Positions 1 through 7,965 of a DNA stretch of 64,000 nucleotides are shown here, piece by piece. This stretch comes from Parabacteroides sp. (GTDB lineage Bacteria; Bacteroidota; Bacteroidia; Bacteroidales; Tannerellaceae). A program made the position numbers and the translations under genes. How positions within the stretch are numbered: the first letter of the stretch is position 1; each line of letters opens with the position of its first letter. The notes below the pieces were generated by a model, which did not search any database, had not been told where the DNA came from, and saw nothing but the letters and a program-made list of their open reading frames with translations. The DNA is taken from the NCBI GenBank assembly GCA_019417325.1, contig DXVO01000010.1, positions 1 to 64,000 of the forward strand, read 5' to 3'.

Positions 1-28
1 TCAAGGAGTTAGAATAAACCGAAGCAAA

Positions 29-51
29 AGGTTCGATTCCTGGTGGCACCA
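29..51 (+). other. tRNA 3'-end fragment, probable att site
   Basis: The segment reads as the T-loop (TTCGATT, 32-38), the 3' T-stem strand (39-43) and the 3' acceptor strand of a tRNA, ending GGCACCA. On the 5' side of the T-stem only the three loop-proximal pairs can form (31-39, 30-40, 29-41); 27 and 28 are A opposite G. Homology to a tRNA therefore seems to start near 29 and the rest of a tRNA body is not visible. A bare tRNA 3' end is the usual footprint left when an integrative element uses a tRNA gene as attachment site. By inference the element lies to the left and the window from here on is chromosome. Confidence 0.5.
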
Positions 52-76
52 CTTTTAAAAGAATACAAATTTGATA

Positions 77-112
77 AATCCCTGAAATTAAATATTTCAG
101 GGATTTTCTTTT
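77..112 (+). terminator. Rho-independent terminator after the tRNA end
   Basis: A perfect 12-bp stem (77-88 with 94-105) with a 5-nt loop is followed by a T-rich run (TTTTCTTTT). It sits where the native terminator of a tRNA gene would lie. Confidence 0.75.
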
Positions 113-287
113 CCCCCCTAATCCCCATATTTTTGGTAAAATTACGCACTTCCGCTGTGCTAAATCGTAGGTAATTTTAGTCTCGAAAGAAATGTTTACG
201 AATTGTGCTGTAAGTTGTTGATTATCTTATTGTTTTATTCTTGCTATTCTGTATGATTCAGTAACTTTAAAGATTAATTTTTAGAGT

Positions 288-350
288 ATGTTCCATGAGT
301 TGACACCTGAGTTCATCCGTGCATTTGACATATACCTGAAAACGAAGTGA
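288..350 (+). pseudogene. Remnant of a tyrosine recombinase/integrase
   Basis: An open stretch of 20 codons translates to a peptide containing ELTPEFIRAFDIYL, which resembles the SAM-like core-binding domain of Bacteroidales phage/conjugative-transposon integrases. The pattern L-T-P-x-F-I-x-x-F-x-x-Y-L is typical of that helix. An in-frame TAG lies at 282-284 and the stop is at 348-350, so only a fragment remains. The catalytic R-H-R-Y domain is absent. Its place just inside the tRNA-end fragment supports a decayed integrated element. The family call is from memory of the motif, not a search. Confidence 0.45.
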
Positions 351-390
351 TCTATGGTTTGTGGAAAATCTATAGATCACTTCGTTTTTT
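341..390 (+). terminator. Strong hairpin with T-run
   Basis: A perfect 15-bp inverted repeat (341-355 with 372-386) with a 16-nt loop ends in a run of seven T. The 5' arm includes the stop codon of the integrase remnant. It would terminate rightward transcription, and it could also be the end of a lost element. Confidence 0.65.
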
Positions 391-634
391 GGGGATGATT
401 TGTTGAGTGTAATTAAAAGAGGCGGATCCATTTATAAGACAATAATATATATTACGAAAGATAAATTAAATCATAGGATATCAAGAAAATGAACTTCTAA
501 TACAAACAGGTAAGGGCGTGCGGCTTTTATTATCGCAGAACAAGATTGTCTGTTATTTGTAAATATCTGTCTTTTTTGTAAAAAACAAACATGTTACTTG
601 TTGCGTTTCAAAATAGAACTATTAAAGATACAAC
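391..634. other. Intergenic region before the AraC gene
   Basis: About 240 bp of AT-rich DNA. I see no convincing gene or clear -7 box. It must hold the promoter of the AraC gene that starts at 635. Confidence 0.5.
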
Positions 635-1489
635 ATGAAACTACTTTATTTGTCCGAGCATCGCTCCTGCTTTAATTATCAGCTTGATTTTGAAAGTGGA
701 TTTACCCGATACAAACTGGCAGCCCAAGACTGCGGTCAGGTTGATAACGACAGCTGTTTTTGTATTTTATTTCTGTTGAAGGGAGAACTGTCGGTTGATA
801 TAGGACACGAACATCATATTTCCCTTCTTAGAAACAGGATGCTTCTTATACCACAACGGGAGAAAAACCGGATCGAATGTATCGTGCCGGCAGAATGTCT
901 TGTATTATTTTGGAACAAACAGATTACGGCTTGTGATAAGATGTTTTTTGATTCCATTTCCCGTGAAAAGATGAGGGAGGGAAGTAACAGTGTTCTTCTA
1001 ATTCGTAAATCGTTATTGCATGTTTTAAGGCAGCTGTTTTTTTATCTGGATGCGGGATTGTTGTGCAGGCATATGCATATTCTTAAACAACAGGAAATAA
1101 TGCTTCTGCTGAGGGGGGGGTATACCAAATCGGAACTCGCCTCCTTCTTTTCCGGAACGTCTGGAATAGGAAGAAAATTTGAGGCTTTTGTTCTGGAAAA
1201 TTATCGGAAAGTGAAATCCGTGAAAGAATTTGCCGGTCTGTGCTGTATGTCGGAACGTTCTTTCAACCGCAAGTTCCAGGACTGCTTTAACCAGAGTCCC
1301 TATCAGTGGATGCAGGAACGGAAGGCCGAAATCATTCGTGAGAAAGTCTGCGATCCGGATGTCGCCTTCCGGGAGATAGCCATGGAATTTGGATTCAGCT
1401 CTCCTGCTCATCTGACCTGTTATTGCAAAAGGCTGTTCGGTTTGACTCCGACAGAGTTGAGGGTGGAAAGCAAAAAAGATAAAACCTGA
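635..1489 (+). CDS. AraC-family transcriptional regulator
   Basis: A 284-aa protein with a C-terminal AraC/XylS DNA-binding domain (about residues 185-280). Two helix-turn-helix units are visible: VKEFAGLCCMSERSFNRKF and, further on, FREIAMEFGFSSPAHLTCYC followed by KRLFGLTPTELR. The N-terminal ~160 residues are a divergent cupin-like sensor region. It lies directly upstream of and co-oriented with the type V pilus operon, but a terminator at 1611-1636 separates them, so it probably acts as a regulator rather than as part of the transcript. Such an arrangement suggests it controls the pilus genes; that is inference. A run of eight G at 1113-1120 lies inside the coding sequence and could make the gene phase variable, because a one-base slip would remove the DNA-binding domain. 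Confidence 0.88.
   Translation: MKLLYLSEHRSCFNYQLDFESGFTRYKLAAQDCGQVDNDSCFCILFLLKGELSVDIGHEHHISLLRNRMLLIPQREKNRIECIVPAECLVLFWNKQITACDKMFFDSISREKMREGSNSVLLIRKSLLHVLRQLFFYLDAGLLCRHMHILKQQEIMLLLRGGYTKSELASFFSGTSGIGRKFEAFVLENYRKVKSVKEFAGLCCMSERSFNRKFQDCFNQSPYQWMQERKAEIIREKVCDPDVAFREIAMEFGFSSPAHLTCYCKRLFGLTPTELRVESKKDKT
1113..1120 (+). repeat. G8 homopolymer inside the AraC gene
   Basis: Eight consecutive G (codons AGG GGG GGG, encoding R-G-G at about residues 160-162). It lies upstream of the helix-turn-helix region, so slippage by one base would truncate the regulator. Confidence 0.9.
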
Positions 1490-1610
1490 CCGTACAATGA
1501 GCACCTGACTTTTTTAATACAATGTTAAGTTATATGGATTCTTTTAGGCAAAAAGCAAGCATGAAGGAAAAGTCTTTAATCAGTCAGCCTCCGGTATAGA
1601 AACTGTAAGG

Positions 1611-1636
1611 CCGTCCTGTACAGGACGGATTTTTTC
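1611..1636 (+). terminator. Terminator after the AraC gene
   Basis: A perfect 18-bp palindrome (1611-1628; arms CCGTCCTG/CAGGACGG around TA) followed by A and a T6 run. It separates the regulator from the pilus operon. Confidence 0.8.
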
Positions 1637-1701
1637 TAAAATAGTCACTAATCTATTAATTTATGTCTTTTTTATATAACATGGCTACAAGAGTGGCAGA
1701 G

Positions 1702-1709
1702 TAACTTTG
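1702..1709 (+). promoter_or_regulatory. -7 promoter box of the pilus operon
   Basis: TAACTTTG matches the Bacteroidetes -7 consensus TAnnTTTG. It places the start near 1716 and leaves a ~30-nt leader before the ATG at 1745. No clear -33 TTTG is visible. Confidence 0.6.
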
Positions 1710-1744
1710 CAGCATCAAAAAAGAGATGCAGAGTATTAATAAAA

Positions 1745-2359
1745 ATGACAAAAATCTTTAGTATGAAGAGATCTATTTTTCTTTTCTTTTTATTTTTTTG
1801 TTCCCATTCCTTCGCGCAGAAGGTGGCGATAAAAAATAATCTGGCGTATGACGCCCTGAAGACTCCGAATCTTTCCCTTGAGTTCTCGATGGGGAGGAAA
1901 TGGACTCTTGACACTCAGGTGGGTATGAATTTTTTCTTTTATACGAAAGATGCCACCTCCCCTCGGTACAAGACAAAGAAGTTCAGCCACTGGCTGGTAC
2001 AGCCCGAACTCCGTTATTGGACGTGTGACGTTTTCAACGGTTGGTTCTTTGGATTGCATGCTCATGGCGGCCAGATGAATATCGGGGGTATCGATGTTCC
2101 CTTCGTTCTTGAAAAAAGGGATGGAAAAATGAAGGATCACCGTTACGAGGGTTATTTCTGGGGAGGCGGGTTGAGCGTCGGTTACCAGTGGGTCCTATCC
2201 AACCGTTTCAATATCGAGGCCTCCCTGGGTATCGGTTACGTACACACGCGTTATGAGAAGTACAAGTGTACCACCTGCGGCCAGACGCTTGGCAAGGGAG
2301 ACGCGGACTACATTGGTCCCACCAGGGTCGCCATTTCAATCATTTACATGTTGAAATAA
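1745..2359 (+). CDS. DUF3575 family protein, first gene of the type V pilus operon
   Basis: A 204-aa protein with an N-terminal signal peptide (hydrophobic core FLFFLFFCSHSFA) followed by a compact domain rich in alternating aromatic strands (GYFWGGGLSVGYQWVL, IEASLGIGYVHTRY). This fits DUF3575, a small outer-membrane beta-barrel-like family found at the head of many Bacteroidales fimbrial loci. Its exact role is unknown. A second possible start lies 18 nt downstream at 1763; the first ATG is kept because it is closer to the promoter box. The next gene follows in the same direction, so it is probably cotranscribed with the downstream pilus genes. Confidence 0.82.
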   Translation: MTKIFSMKRSIFLFFLFFCSHSFAQKVAIKNNLAYDALKTPNLSLEFSMGRKWTLDTQVGMNFFFYTKDATSPRYKTKKFSHWLVQPELRYWTCDVFNGWFFGLHAHGGQMNIGGIDVPFVLEKRDGKMKDHRYEGYFWGGGLSVGYQWVLSNRFNIEASLGIGYVHTRYEKYKCTTCGQTLGKGDADYIGPTRVAISIIYMLK

Positions 2360-2415
2360 CCCCTGCATCCCGCAGAGACATTTTTTATTTTATCACGCTA
2401 AAAAAAGTAATATCA

Positions 2416-3882
2416 ATGAAACCGTTACAATATTATAAAAAGCAAATCCTTATCATTGGCTGCTTGGGAATGTTTCCCTTGTTGTCTTCCGCTCAGGACA
2501 TTTTATCAACGTTGGGTACCTCGCGCTGGGATTATTCAAACAGTCGTGTGGAACGTGACGCGGGTGGAGACGTGCTGGATATTATTTTCAGTGTCTCTCT
2601 TCTGGCAGGACTTGAGAGCCAAGAAGTCGCTTACCTGTTTCCCGTTTATATTTCAGCGGACGGGCGCGATAGCGTCCGTCTGGAACCGGTATGCGTGTCG
2701 GGTAAGAGGAGGTACAAGGTGATCAAGCGCCGCAAGACGTTAGGCAACTTGAAACCCGGTGACCCGGGAGCCTGTGAGGTCCACTCCGTCAAGGAGCTAA
2801 AAAGTTCGGGCCTGACGGTGAAAAGGAGCGTCCTCTTTGAGCGGTGGATGGCGGACGGGCATCTTGTCGTTAGGGAGGTGTCGTATGGCTGTGCCGAGTG
2901 CGGCACGAACGAGAGCGAGGAGATCGCCTTTCAAGCTGGCATCCCCCTTTTTGGGGAGAAGGATTATGTCTACAATTTTATTGAACCGGAGAAGGTACTG
3001 GTCAAGTGCAACAAGGGTTCCTTTGACTGTAAGGTGGCTTTTCCCGTGGCACGCCACGACCTGCAAGAACAGTTTGCGGGCAACGCTCAGGAACTTGACA
3101 GACTGAAGGAGTTCCTTTCGGAGAACCTAAACATTCAGGGTGTGGAACTCAAAGAGGTGAATATAAAAGGCTATGCCTCTCCTGAAGGAGGTTTCGACTA
3201 CAACAAGTCCCTCGCACAACGACGAACTCAAACCCTTTCAGAATATATTTCCAGCCAATATCCCGCCTTGAAGAAAGCACCGGTTTATCGTACCGAAGGT
3301 GTCGGGGAGGACTGGGAGGGCCTTAAGACGGCGGTCAGCAGCTCCACTCTCGCTAACAAAGGGGAGATCCTTTTTGTCATCGAACATAACCAACGTGACA
3401 CGGAATGTGAGGCGGCTATTCGCGCTCTGGATAACGGCAGGAGCTATCACGTCCTCCTGAAAGAGCTTTACCCGTCCCTGCGACGTACGACTTTCAGTCT
3501 CAGCTTTGACGTGAGACCCTATACAGTAGAGGAACTCCAGGGAATTTTTGAGACGAGCCCCGAATGTCTCAGCCAGCACGAGATGTACCAGCTAGCCGAA
3601 TTGTACGCTTCCCAAGGAGAGACTCCTCTTCCGGTGTACAAGAGGGCCTACGGGCAGTTCCCGGATGATGCCGTGGCAATCCTTAACTATGCCAACGCCC
3701 TGTTGAAGTACGGGAAGGATGCGGACGGTGCGTTGCGGGTGTTGGAACCGGTAAAAAATGATGGTCGTGCCCTTTTCCCCATGGCCGTCGCCTATAATAT
3801 GAAGGGTGATTGGAGGAAGGCGGAAGAATTGCTGAAGAAAGCCGGTGTAGGCGGGGCCTCCAAACAAAAATTTCCCGAATAG
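2416..3882 (+). CDS. DUF3868 / OmpA-like protein with TPR-like tail, pilus operon
   Basis: The start at 2416 gives a 488-aa protein with a signal peptide (hydrophobic core, then LLSSAQD). The reading frame stays open upstream to 2266, inside the previous gene, but without a signal peptide. The N-terminal ~150 residues resemble DUF3868. An OmpA-like region follows at about residues 190-345 (INIKGYASPEGGFDYNKSLA then AQRRTQTLSEYI), the usual peptidoglycan-contact fold. The last ~100 residues are helical repeats of TPR type (ALLKYGKDADGALRVLEPV). Such proteins accompany Mfa/Fim genes across Bacteroidales and probably anchor or assemble the pilus at the envelope; that is inference from context. 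Base composition here is clearly more GC-rich than in the regions flanking the operon. Confidence 0.82.
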   Translation: MKPLQYYKKQILIIGCLGMFPLLSSAQDILSTLGTSRWDYSNSRVERDAGGDVLDIIFSVSLLAGLESQEVAYLFPVYISADGRDSVRLEPVCVSGKRRYKVIKRRKTLGNLKPGDPGACEVHSVKELKSSGLTVKRSVLFERWMADGHLVVREVSYGCAECGTNESEEIAFQAGIPLFGEKDYVYNFIEPEKVLVKCNKGSFDCKVAFPVARHDLQEQFAGNAQELDRLKEFLSENLNIQGVELKEVNIKGYASPEGGFDYNKSLAQRRTQTLSEYISSQYPALKKAPVYRTEGVGEDWEGLKTAVSSSTLANKGEILFVIEHNQRDTECEAAIRALDNGRSYHVLLKELYPSLRRTTFSLSFDVRPYTVEELQGIFETSPECLSQHEMYQLAELYASQGETPLPVYKRAYGQFPDDAVAILNYANALLKYGKDADGALRVLEPVKNDGRALFPMAVAYNMKGDWRKAEELLKKAGVGGASKQKFPE

Positions 3883-3969
3883 CCGAAGGATGAGAAAATA
3901 ATCAAGGGATACAGATGTAACTCAGACATATATAGTATTAGTAATTTAAATTAAAAAACAATTCAAATC

Positions 3970-5403
3970 ATGAAAGTGATGAAGTATTTTGCAGTGGCTT
4001 CGCTTGCGTTGTTTGCTGCATGTAACAATGAAGAAAATCCGATCGTACCGGAGAGTGGCAACCAGCCGGTTGATGTGGTAATGTCAGTGGTATTACCCGA
4101 TCCAAGTACACGTGCCGCCATGGGTGACCTACAGAACATAGCCAACAACGGTGATCCGGCAACGGTTGAAAAACTGCATGTATACTTGTTAAATGGAGAT
4201 AATATTGTCTTAGCGAAGGAATTTGCAAAGGGTTCCGATGATTTTACCAAGCTGACCTCGACAACTCCAGTGGGAGCTGCTGAAACGACAGGAGGCTATA
4301 AATTCCTTGACGTGGACAAGGGTGCGACAAAGGCACTTGTTATTGCTAACCCTCAGGGAGCGTTGGTTGACGGTGAGGGCAAGACTGTTGCTGAAATCAG
4401 CAAACAACAGCTGAAAGCCCAAATTAATGAAGTGATTTATGCCGGTTCTGAAACACTTGCCACCGTTGGCGCTGAACCTTATGGTGTCAGTCCCCAGGAC
4501 GACAAGCGTACTGTAAAAAAAGCGGAACTTACATTAACCGCCAGCATGAACCGCTTCCAGGTGACTGGAACCAAATTTGTCAAGGTTACCTGGAAAGACG
4601 GGAAAAAGAAGGAGGCTGAACAGTGGTGCACGGCTTGGCTGGCCAAGGATGAAAACAAGGGAAAGAGCAGCGCCGAAGCGTGGGCGGCTTTCAAGGCTGA
4701 TGCCAACGGTTTCAACGGCCAGACATGGGACGGCAAGTCCGACATTACCCAGCAAGCCAACCTGAGTGAATGGTTGCAGGTTGTCGAAGTGACCACCGCA
4801 AACCAGGGTATCCTGATGAACCGTTTCAGCAGAACGCTTTCTATTCCTGCACTTACAGTGGAAGAAGAGGCAAACTGGTTCTGGGCCAAGACTTATGCGA
4901 GTGACAGATATGACTTTGCCAGCGGTACATTCAAACCGGACGGCCAGACTGACCTGTCGGACGTGGCATCCTATTTCAATGCAGCGGGCTTCGATTTCGA
5001 ACAGGGTGCAAAGGCCGCAGCGTTCAATTTCTTTGTAAACGGCATTACCGGTTACGGAAAAGACAACAATGCGCCCAAGCTTGCCTTCGTCTTCAAGACA
5101 GGTGACGATGGCGTATCCGCCGACAGACGTTTTGTGGTCATCTCCGGTTACGCGAAGACAGAAGGTGCGACAGACGGTACAACTGATGTCCCGGCCGGCA
5201 AGGGCGGCTACCTGATCAACTTGAATCTTAGTACATTGAACAACGGACAGGGTATACTCGTGGATACAGATCCGACCATTCCTGAAGGGGTGACTCCCGA
5301 ACCGGGCGGCCAGGAAGATCTGGAAGACGAGAATGTGAATGTGATTGTCCGTGTTGAGGTGCAGGCCTGGACTGCTGTGAACGTCTTCCCCATCCTTGAC
5401 TGA
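3970..5403 (+). CDS. Mfa1-family major fimbrial subunit
   Basis: A 477-aa lipoprotein precursor with signal peptide and lipobox (LFAAC, Cys18). After lipidation, type V pilins of this family are trimmed after an Arg by a trypsin-like protease to free the groove for strand exchange; here STRAAMG (Arg48) is the likely site. The C-terminal segment VNVIVRVEVQAWTAVNV is the hydrophobic alternating strand that in Mfa1 acts as the donor strand for polymerisation. Mfa1 of Porphyromonas gingivalis is the reference. The gene is followed by a terminator (5491-5526) before the Mfa2-like anchor, which would keep major subunit transcripts in excess. Assignment to Mfa1 rather than FimA rests on the C-terminal motif and gene order. 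Confidence 0.88.
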   Translation: MKVMKYFAVASLALFAACNNEENPIVPESGNQPVDVVMSVVLPDPSTRAAMGDLQNIANNGDPATVEKLHVYLLNGDNIVLAKEFAKGSDDFTKLTSTTPVGAAETTGGYKFLDVDKGATKALVIANPQGALVDGEGKTVAEISKQQLKAQINEVIYAGSETLATVGAEPYGVSPQDDKRTVKKAELTLTASMNRFQVTGTKFVKVTWKDGKKKEAEQWCTAWLAKDENKGKSSAEAWAAFKADANGFNGQTWDGKSDITQQANLSEWLQVVEVTTANQGILMNRFSRTLSIPALTVEEEANWFWAKTYASDRYDFASGTFKPDGQTDLSDVASYFNAAGFDFEQGAKAAAFNFFVNGITGYGKDNNAPKLAFVFKTGDDGVSADRRFVVISGYAKTEGATDGTTDVPAGKGGYLINLNLSTLNNGQGILVDTDPTIPEGVTPEPGGQEDLEDENVNVIVRVEVQAWTAVNVFPILD

Positions 5404-5490
5404 TAGATAGAGAGAGAGTAATAGCCAACTGCCGGGCAGTTCTCCGGTGCCGCCCTTAAAGGGCCGGTACAGGAATCCGCCCCGCACTCT

Positions 5491-5526
5491 CGGGGAGGGG
5501 AAAGATTATCCTCTCCCTTTTTTATT
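5491..5526 (+). terminator. Internal terminator after the major pilin gene
   Basis: A 9-bp stem with one G-T pair (5493-5501 with 5509-5517) followed by TTTTTTATT. It lies between the major subunit and the anchor gene and probably lets only part of the transcription through. Confidence 0.7.
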
Positions 5527-5599
5527 ACTCCCGGAAGGAACACGCATCTTCTCTTCCGGGAAAATAATCTGTACTGATTTATAATAATTTGTGTAAAGT

Positions 5600-6517
5600 A
5601 TGAACATAAGATATATATCCACCAGGCTGGGTCTGCTGCTCACTTTATACCTCGTGACCGCCTGCGACCGGGTATATGACGATTTGAGCGGCTGTCTTGG
5701 CAACACGATTGTCTTTTCCTATCTGGCTGATGACAATCAGGAACATCTGCGGGAATATGTGGATGGCGTTGACGTCTTTATTTTTGACGCCAAGGACGAG
5801 GTTCTTGTAGAAAGACACCATCTGGATGGGGAACGCCTGCTTTCGCCGCTGGAGGTCACACTCCCGGAAGGAGATTATAAAGTGGTGGCCGTAGGCAACG
5901 CCTTGAAAGAAACGGGCATAGCTGTTGAGGACGGCTGCAAGAGGGCGTCGGTTTCCCGTCCCGAACTGATGGAGAAGGACGGACAGGCATCCGGCACGTT
6001 TGACAGGCTGTACTTGGGTGAGACATCCATCACCTCCAAAGTTATGAACGAGTCCCGTGATGTGGTAAGACTTTATTCCCAGCACGTGAAAATCCATGCG
6101 GTAGTTCTTTCCGACGAGGATAATAATTCACAAACTTGGTTTGAACAGAACAAGGGAGAGGGATTCTGTCTGACACTGGAATCACCCTCCGCCCGTTTCT
6201 CCTTTTCCGGACAGCGTGTCGGGAAAACATCTTTCGATCTCGCGTTCACCGCGGGCGGGAAAAACGACCGTTTTGTGCTTGACTTCAATACCCTGCGCTT
6301 CGAGGACGGGGATCCGTTAACGATCCGCCTTATGCAAGGAGAAAAAGTCCTTTGTACCGTAGATGTGGCGCAATATATCGCGCAATATCCCGAGCAGATA
6401 CGGATAACGGGGCGTCAGGAGGCTGTCCTGCCGCTGTATTTCCGCCAGAATCCCCTCTCTCTGAGTATAAGTGTAAAACCATGGGAAGCTGTTGATGTGG
6501 TTCCCATAACTGATTGA
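5600..6517 (+). CDS. FimB/Mfa2-family fimbrial anchor subunit
   Basis: A 305-aa lipoprotein with lipobox LVTAC (Cys22). It then has the pattern of FimB/Mfa2 proteins: CDRVYDDLSGC, a DGVDVFIFDAKDEV strand pair and a C-terminal SVKPWEAVDVVPITD. In P. gingivalis, Mfa2 is the non-trimmed lipoprotein that ends polymerisation and holds the pilus in the outer membrane. The stop at 6515-6517 lies 8 nt before the next ATG, so the following minor-subunit gene is probably translationally coupled. It stands behind the internal terminator at 5491-5526, in line with a low-copy role. Confidence 0.87.
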   Translation: MNIRYISTRLGLLLTLYLVTACDRVYDDLSGCLGNTIVFSYLADDNQEHLREYVDGVDVFIFDAKDEVLVERHHLDGERLLSPLEVTLPEGDYKVVAVGNALKETGIAVEDGCKRASVSRPELMEKDGQASGTFDRLYLGETSITSKVMNESRDVVRLYSQHVKIHAVVLSDEDNNSQTWFEQNKGEGFCLTLESPSARFSFSGQRVGKTSFDLAFTAGGKNDRFVLDFNTLRFEDGDPLTIRLMQGEKVLCTVDVAQYIAQYPEQIRITGRQEAVLPLYFRQNPLSLSISVKPWEAVDVVPITD

Positions 6518-6525
6518 TTAATATT

Positions 6526-7929
6526 ATGTTGAAAGATATTAAATATATTCGTATGATGAAGGCTGTGAGGTACTCTATGATAACGGTGTCACTGGTCCTT
6601 TGCTTCATTCCGGTATCCTGCCAGAACGGGGAGCCTATTCTGGAACAGTTTTCCGATGAGGATGCCGTGACGGTCAGACTGAATCTATCAACCAGGGGTG
6701 TTGAATCCGGCGGGAGTGTTATGCTGGACAACTATTCATCCGATCCCGCCAACTGGTATAAGACCGGCACGCTGTTTCCCCAGGCTCCCGCTCAGCCCAG
6801 GATAGCGCTTATGGTTTTCAACAAGGAGCAGAACCGGTATGTGTACAGCCGCCTGCTTCCTTTCAGTTCCGGTAACGCGGAAGGGGAATACCAGACCAAG
6901 GTACGCATCCCCAAGGGCGAGAGTGAATTCTACGCTTTCTATGCCCCCAACCAGACGGGAAAGGATCTGCCCTATTATACTCCCGGAGGAATCCTGCAGA
7001 ACGCGATTCCATGGGATTTCCTCGGGGAAGGTATGGAAGAGGTGGACAGGGAGGATATTGTCGGAGCCGCATTCCCTGCCATCATCAAGGAGCAGGATGA
7101 CGGCAGTCTCGGCATACCGGTGGACAACCCGTACGATGGCGTGACTCCTTCCCCGTCGGATGAGAAGATCATAGACTGGACAACAACTTCCATGGTGGCC
7201 TGGGAAGACGCTCCCGGAATATCGAACAGGCTGCATATGGGCATGCTTTCGGGAAAGCTGACCACGACCGTCCAGCCCGCTTCCGGGGAGCAGGTACAGG
7301 ATATCACAATCCCGCTGTTCCGTGATTTCTCCCGTGTCAGGATATACATCGCAAGCATTGCCCCCTTTGACCGGATCATGTATGATTATAAAAGGATTGC
7401 CTTGCTGAACTTTCCGGTACTGATGTCCCCCTCCTTCAGGGAGAATGACTCGGACGTTTCCCTGCTTGCAGGCTCCACACCGGGAACGGGAAAGAACACG
7501 GAGCACACGGGCACGTATTCCTACGGAATAAAGAGTGAAACGCAGCTGACCATATACGAGGCCCCCTTCAATGCTGACGGAAAGGTTGACTATACGAAAA
7601 TGGACGCCCAGAAATACGAGCAGTTCTTCCTTCCCCAGTATCTGGCCCCGTATATTCCGGAAGCCAATTCCTGGCATAAGGGACAGCCCCACCCGAAGAT
7701 ACAGCTGACAGTGGAGTATTATACAGGAGGTGACACTTCACAGGGCAGGACAAGGACTTTCCTGCTTGATGTTGGTGAGGAGAGCTCTCCCGGGGTGTAT
7801 TCCGGTCCTGTCTATCCGAACCGGGATTACAAGGTTTTCATTCTCCTGCCGGAATCCTCGGACCGGGAGATTATTTACCGGGTCGAGTCCTGGAACAGCA
7901 AGACGGTGGATTTCCCTCCGTTCCAATGA
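6526..7929 (+). CDS. Fimbrillin-like minor subunit, pilus operon
   Basis: A lipoprotein of 467 aa from the ATG at 6526; an ATG pair at 6553/6556 would give a neater signal peptide (MMKAVRYSMITVSLVLCF then IPVSC). The N-terminal half is fimbrillin-like, with LNLSTRGVESGG containing an Arg that could be the maturation cut, and RIALMVFNKEQNRYVYSRLL. The C-terminal half carries a second beta domain. Position between the anchor and the tip gene matches Mfa3/Mfa4-type accessory subunits of type V pili, which link tip to shaft. I cannot say which of these it corresponds to. The GC-rich composition is shared with its neighbours. Confidence 0.75.
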   Translation: MLKDIKYIRMMKAVRYSMITVSLVLCFIPVSCQNGEPILEQFSDEDAVTVRLNLSTRGVESGGSVMLDNYSSDPANWYKTGTLFPQAPAQPRIALMVFNKEQNRYVYSRLLPFSSGNAEGEYQTKVRIPKGESEFYAFYAPNQTGKDLPYYTPGGILQNAIPWDFLGEGMEEVDREDIVGAAFPAIIKEQDDGSLGIPVDNPYDGVTPSPSDEKIIDWTTTSMVAWEDAPGISNRLHMGMLSGKLTTTVQPASGEQVQDITIPLFRDFSRVRIYIASIAPFDRIMYDYKRIALLNFPVLMSPSFRENDSDVSLLAGSTPGTGKNTEHTGTYSYGIKSETQLTIYEAPFNADGKVDYTKMDAQKYEQFFLPQYLAPYIPEANSWHKGQPHPKIQLTVEYYTGGDTSQGRTRTFLLDVGEESSPGVYSGPVYPNRDYKVFILLPESSDREIIYRVESWNSKTVDFPPFQ

Positions 7930-7965
7930 TGTACACGAGAATTGTCATGACAAATTTTATTATTT

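Noticed and set aside
1..51. Intact tRNA gene entering from the left edge
   Set aside because: The T-stem loses pairing after three base pairs, so the visible 5' bases do not belong to the same tRNA.
4534..5487. Antisense ORF of 317 aa over the major pilin gene
   Set aside because: Shadow of a GC-rich coding region; no domain or start signal.
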